Source of the DNA: Sideroxyarcus sp.
GTDB taxonomy: Bacteria; Pseudomonadota; Gammaproteobacteria; Burkholderiales; Gallionellaceae
Direction of reading: 5' to 3'
NCBI GenBank assembly: GCA_030652215.1
Contig: JAUSBC010000087.1
Location: forward strand, 1-62,422
Length of the DNA stretch: 62,422 nucleotides
The notes beneath the pieces are model-generated. The model saw only the letters and a list, made by a program, of their open reading frames with translations, was not told the origin of the DNA and made no database searches. Of this stretch, positions 58,674-62,422 are shown piece after piece. Position numbers and translations under genes: made by a program. The stretch's first letter is position 1; every line of letters begins with the position of its first letter.

Positions 58674-60151
58674 TCGGTCTGCCTCCAGATGATCTTCAGC
58701 GTGAATTGCGCGCCGCCGCTACCGGCGATACTGGCGTCGCCGCTCAGGCTGCCTTTGGAACTGACATCCAGCGGCAGTTTTTGCGCGATGACAGTATATC
58801 CCTGTTGGGTGAGCGCTTGCTGGAAGCGCTCAAGGTAGTTGAGCGCCCTGCGATGCTCGGCGCCGAAGTCGGCAAGACTGCCTTCCAGTGTGATGACTTG
58901 TGCCGGATAGGCGGAGGGGGGCGCATCCGCCGCGCTGGCTTGCCAGGCGAGCTTGGCGACTTTGACCTGCGAAAATTTGTCCAGCACGAGCGTCAGTTCG
59001 CGCAGGATTTCTTCCGCGGGCGGCGTGTACTGGCTCAGCTTGCGCGAGAGCAGCACGGCTGTTTTCATATCGGCGGCCGGAACGGTGGTGTTGGCAAAGC
59101 CTTGCTGAATTTGCTGCGCTTGCTGATTGTTGCGTTCCGTTTCCACCAGCAGCGGTTCGGTTTCTTCGTCGTAAATTTCGCCCTGCCAGAATGCCATGCC
59201 GCTCCATAGTATGCCGGCGAGAGCGGTTGCGGCCGCGAGCAGGAACAGGAGACGGCGCAATTGCCACAGCATGTAGAAATGGGTGTGGTCTGAATTTGCG
59301 TAGTGGCTGCCCGGCGCCTTGCTGGCAAGCAGGTGCAGGAGCAGCGGGGTGGCATCCGAATCGGAGAAGTTGTTCTTCGATTTGACGCGTTTGCCCTGTT
59401 CCTGAATGTCCAGGTAGGTGTAGCGCAGTTCGCTGTTGCTTTCCAGGCTGGCTTGCAGCGCGCTCCGGTCCCGGGCATGGCAGATGATGTACACGTCCAG
59501 TACTTCGCCGGGCGGGGGCAGGCTCAGGCTTTTCAGGTACTGTTGCGTGCGCGGCGTTTCGGTGGCCACGGATTCGGTGAACGATCCGTTGCCGTTGACC
59601 GGGATCAGGCGCGAGAAATGCAGTCGCTTGTTGTTGAAATAGGTCTGGCGCAAGCCCGCATCTTTTTCCCAGGACAGCAGCAGGATGTGATCCGAAGGGG
59701 TGTCCTTGATCAGGGGGGTGCTGATGTTGGGCAGCGAGTAGATGCCGATGAGCGGGATGCGGTTGACGAGCAGGGCATCCAGCCAGGGGGAAATGCGCTG
59801 CGGGTTGGTCAGCGCGGAAAACAGCATTTCGTCGTCGCGGCGCCCTTCCGTCTGACGCTGCAGCAGGAGCGCCTGGCGGAACGGTGTGCCTCGGTAGAAC
59901 TGTTCAAACTTGCGCGCAAACAGATCCTTGCGGGCGGAGCCGGAAAGGTGCGGCACGGTTTCCAGCCGGAAGTCTTCCTCGATGACGTCAACCAGCATGT
60001 AGGCCGGGTCGCGATGGTGTTTCAGGAATGCGGAGAAATTTTCGCGGCCGTTGGCATCATTGCTGAATGTCTGCGTCGTGCCCAGCATGCCGCCATTCCA
60101 GATGGTGGCGTGGAAAGCGTCGGCGCTGATGAAGAGTAGAGTGCGAGCCAT
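58670..60151 (-). CDS. Fused PilM/PilN-like membrane protein
   Basis: The 493-residue protein seems to join two roles. Residues 1-295 are cytoplasmic and resemble an actin-like or GspL-type module only weakly (LLFISADAFHATIWNGGMLG, HILLLSWEKDAGLRQTYFNN). One membrane helix follows at about 298-318 (RLLFLLAAATALAGILWSGM). The periplasmic part, with a coiled coil, ends in a PilN-like beta domain (VITLEGSLADFGAEHRRALN). The name is inferred from layout and neighbours. Ends next to the gspF-like gene. Confidence 0.68.
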   Translation of the reverse strand: MARTLLFISADAFHATIWNGGMLGTTQTFSNDANGRENFSAFLKHHRDPAYMLVDVIEEDFRLETVPHLSGSARKDLFARKFEQFYRGTPFRQALLLQRQTEGRRDDEMLFSALTNPQRISPWLDALLVNRIPLIGIYSLPNISTPLIKDTPSDHILLLSWEKDAGLRQTYFNNKRLHFSRLIPVNGNGSFTESVATETPRTQQYLKSLSLPPPGEVLDVYIICHARDRSALQASLESNSELRYTYLDIQEQGKRVKSKNNFSDSDATPLLLHLLASKAPGSHYANSDHTHFYMLWQLRRLLFLLAAATALAGILWSGMAFWQGEIYDEETEPLLVETERNNQQAQQIQQGFANTTVPAADMKTAVLLSRKLSQYTPPAEEILRELTLVLDKFSQVKVAKLAWQASAADAPPSAYPAQVITLEGSLADFGAEHRRALNYLERFQQALTQQGYTVIAQKLPLDVSSKGSLSGDASIAGSGGAQFTLKIIWRQTE

Positions 60152-61354
60152 TTACATTTTCACCTTGCTGATGATGTCGTAGATGGGCGACAGTACCGAC
60201 AGCATCACCCAGCCCAGCAATGCCCCGAGAATGATGGTCATGGTCGGTTCGATCAATGCTTGCACCTTCTTAATCGAGTCTTTCACGTCGCGGTCGTAAA
60301 AATAGCTGACATTGAGCAGGGCCTGGTCCAGTTGCCCGGTCGCTTCGCCCACTTTGAGCATGCGCACCACCAGCGGCGGGAAGATGCCGGTCTGCTGGAA
60401 ACTCTGCGTCAGATTTTTACCAGATTCGATTTCGTGCATCACGTTTTGCAGGCTACGGGCGATGACCTGGTTGTTGACCAGGTCGCGCGAGTTTGCAATG
60501 CAATCCAGAATGGTGATGCCGGAACTGTACATCATCGCGAAGGTGTTGGCGAAACGCGCCAGGATGATTTTGCGCAGGATGGGGCCGGTCGGCCACACGT
60601 GCAGCTTGAAATTGTCCAGATGGTATTGCAAGCCTGGGTTGCTAATGAGGGCAATCTTGTAGATGGCGATCAGGGCCGGCGGGGTCAGCAGGAGGACATA
60701 CCAGTAATCGACGAAGAAGGCGGAAGTTGCCAGCAGCATGCGCGTCTGCAGCGGAATTTCGTGCCCCATGCCCTTGATGAAGCCGACCAGTTGCGGCACC
60801 AGATAGATCATCAGGAAGAAGGTGATGGCCAACACGATGGTGCCGACGAAAGCCGGATAAATCATCATGGTCTTGGTTTGCGAGGCCATTTCGTCCTGCC
60901 ACTTGAGCGAGTCGGTGAGATGCTGAAAAACATCCACCAGACGTCCGCTTTCCTCGCCCGCGCTGGTCAGGCTGACGGTGATCTTGTCGAAAGCGTTGGG
61001 GTGTTCCGCCATTGCCTGAGAAAGTTTTTTACCGCTTTCGATGGATTCGATCAGGCTGGCGATGATTTCGCGAAAGGCCGGCTCTTCCATGCTGTCGCGC
61101 AGGTCGCCCAGGCACTCCAGCAAGGGCACGCCGGCGCGCACGAGTTGTTCGAGATTGAAGAAGAAAGTGATGAGGTCGGGGCGCTTGATCCTGCCGCCGC
61201 CGAAACTGACCTTGTTTTCTTCTTCCTTGGCGCTGATGAGGTCGATGCCCGTTCGTTTCAAACGCTGTTCGAGGTCGATCAGGTTGGCCGCATCCTGCAG
61301 TCCCTTGACGGATTTGCCGGCGCTGTCGATTGCCTTGTAGGAGTAGAGCGCCAT
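60152..61354 (-). CDS. GspF/PilC-family platform protein (second machine)
   Basis: The 400-residue protein is a full T2SSF/PilC protein: two homologous halves (FFNLEQLVRAGVPLLECLGD and FANTFAMMYSSGITILDCIA) and membrane segments near 170-195, 220-240 and 370-395. It forms the inner-membrane base that the ATPase works on. Nine nt separate it from the ATPase gene upstream. It is distinct from the copy at 11744-12934. Confidence 0.93.
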   Translation of the reverse strand: MALYSYKAIDSAGKSVKGLQDAANLIDLEQRLKRTGIDLISAKEEENKVSFGGGRIKRPDLITFFFNLEQLVRAGVPLLECLGDLRDSMEEPAFREIIASLIESIESGKKLSQAMAEHPNAFDKITVSLTSAGEESGRLVDVFQHLTDSLKWQDEMASQTKTMMIYPAFVGTIVLAITFFLMIYLVPQLVGFIKGMGHEIPLQTRMLLATSAFFVDYWYVLLLTPPALIAIYKIALISNPGLQYHLDNFKLHVWPTGPILRKIILARFANTFAMMYSSGITILDCIANSRDLVNNQVIARSLQNVMHEIESGKNLTQSFQQTGIFPPLVVRMLKVGEATGQLDQALLNVSYFYDRDVKDSIKKVQALIEPTMTIILGALLGWVMLSVLSPIYDIISKVKM

Positions 61355-61363
61355 GGGGTCGGA

Positions 61364-62422
61364 TTACATCCGGTCGCTCAGGTCGACCACGCGCGAGACT
61401 TCGGCGATGGAAGTCACACCCTGCAGGATGCGGCGGATGCCGTCCTGCGCCAGCGGGCGGAAGCCGTGCTCCAGCGCGTTGTTTTTCAAATCGCGGATGC
61501 TGGCGCGGCGTGCGATCAGGTCGTCCATATCGCCGTCCAGCTTGAGGATTTCCATGATTGCCTGCCGTCCCGAATAGCCCTGATGGTGGCAGGCATCGCA
61601 GCCGGCGGCGCGGTAAATGGTGATGTTTTCGTCGTGGCGCACACCGAGCATCTTGCACTCCGTGTGATCCGGGTGGTACGGGTACTTGCAGTGGCGGCAC
61701 AGTATGCGCACCAGTCGCTGGGCGACGATGCCGATGATGTTGCCGGCCATGATGTCGGGCAGGATGCCGATGTCGAGCAGACGCGGAATCGCGCCGATGG
61801 CGGAGTTGGTGTGCAGCGTCGAATACACCTGATGGCCGGTCATGGCGGCGCGGAACGCCATTTCGGCGGTCGGGTGGTCGCGGATTTCGCCGACCAGGAT
61901 GATGTCCGGGTCTTGCCGCATCAGGGAGCGGATGCCGGTGACGAAGTCCAGTTTAGCCGCCTCGTTCACCGAGCTCTGGCGGATCAGCGGAATGGGGTAT
62001 TCCACCGGATCTTCCAGGGTCATGATGTTCACCGACTCGGTGTTGACGTGGTTCAGCACCGAATACAGCGTGGTTGTTTTGCCTGAACCGGTCGGGCCGG
62101 TCACCAGCACAATGCCTTCCGGCTTGGCGATGATGGCTTTGAGCGTGTTCAGCGCCGCATCGTCCAGGCCGAGCTGGTTGATTTGTACCAGGCCTTTCTG
62201 GCGATCCAGAATACGCAGCACCAGGTTCTCGCCGTGCGAGGTGGGATGCGAAGCGACCCGGAAATCGATGGGGCGGCCGGACAGACGCAACGAAATGCGG
62301 CCGTCCTGCGGCGCGCGCGTCTCGGCGATTTTCATCCCGGACAGCACTTTGAGCCGCACCAGGATGCCGGGCCAGTAGGTCTTGTGCAGGCTGCGGATCT
62401 GCTCCAGCACGCCGTCGATGCG
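61364..62422 (-). CDS. GspE/PilB-family ATPase, cut by window edge
   Basis: Only the C-terminal part (about 352 residues) is visible; the frame runs through the right edge, which reads RIDGVLEQ. It carries Walker A GPTGSGKTTTLY, the Asp box MTLEDPVEYP, Walker B ILVGEIRDHPTA, the His box MTGHQVYSTLHTN and the zinc Cys pairs CRHCKYP and CDACHHQGY. It powers the second pilus-like machine. The true start lies outside the window. Confidence 0.94.
   Translation of the reverse strand, partial: RIDGVLEQIRSLHKTYWPGILVRLKVLSGMKIAETRAPQDGRISLRLSGRPIDFRVASHPTSHGENLVLRILDRQKGLVQINQLGLDDAALNTLKAIIAKPEGIVLVTGPTGSGKTTTLYSVLNHVNTESVNIMTLEDPVEYPIPLIRQSSVNEAAKLDFVTGIRSLMRQDPDIILVGEIRDHPTAEMAFRAAMTGHQVYSTLHTNSAIGAIPRLLDIGILPDIMAGNIIGIVAQRLVRILCRHCKYPYHPDHTECKMLGVRHDENITIYRAAGCDACHHQGYSGRQAIMEILKLDGDMDDLIARRASIRDLKNNALEHGFRPLAQDGIRRILQGVTSIAEVSRVVDLSDRM

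Noticed and set aside
60260..62086. 608-codon plus-strand frame opposite the gspF/gspE-like genes
   Set aside because: Low-complexity product with no family features, running across two clearly real genes on the other strand.

Overview
This 62.4-kb window looks like chromosomal DNA from a Gram-negative betaproteobacterium, most likely an iron- or hydrogen-using member of the Gallionellaceae / Nitrosomonadales. The basis is family resemblance of the proteins, GC in the high fifties (judged by eye), a complete Ftr-type ferrous iron uptake operon, hydrogenase maturation genes, and unusually dense intergenic repeats. No tRNA, rRNA, CRISPR array, integrase or transposase was found.

Layout. (1) 434-2848: a short [NiFe]-hydrogenase accessory operon (HupH-like factor, a small secreted protein, maturation protease, HypA, and a HypC-like protein without the essential N-terminal Cys). 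(2) 3163-10790: a signalling block with an unknown small protein coupled to a two-domain KaiC-like ATPase, a GGDEF-EAL protein with a long 14-residue tandem-repeat coil, a PAS-LuxR regulator, a hemerythrin-like protein and a PAS-GGDEF diguanylate cyclase. (3) 11108-21562: a tightly packed type II secretion / type IV pilus-like operon (GspG, F, E, PilM/N/O/P-like proteins, a lipoprotein secretin with a C-terminal cohesin-like domain, three more pseudopilin-like proteins) ending in a NarL-type response regulator. (4) 21563-22687: over 1 kb of repeats, then a convergent NarX-type histidine kinase with a degenerate ATP-binding domain. (5) 24175-40698: mostly housekeeping and cell-envelope genes: lytic transglycosylase, hydrolase, methyltransferase-like protein, outer-membrane protein, thioredoxin-like protein, an ATP-grasp/serC pair, yidD, rlhA, fur, two cation antiporters, folA and thyA. 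(6) 41029-43889: a secreted CHRD-domain protein and a HAF-repeat lipoprotein. (7) 44398-49859: Fur-controlled ferrous iron uptake operon, ordered P19, porin, ferritin-like, cupredoxin, FTR1 permease, polyferredoxin. (8) 50273-62422: an endonuclease-family protein, a 1339-residue multi-PAS GGDEF-EAL sensor, a DedA-like protein, and a second pilus/T2SS-like operon that runs off the right edge.

Recurring themes are c-di-GMP signalling (three GGDEF proteins, two with EAL), two separate pseudopilus machines, iron control (Fur plus Fur boxes before fur and before the iron operon), and several families of short palindromic repeats. The most unusual signal is a 56-62-nt repeat found three times, each time inside another repeat whose uninterrupted version is also in the window. 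One copy sits in frame inside rlhA. Its ends are conserved, while its central hairpin changes sequence but keeps its pairing.
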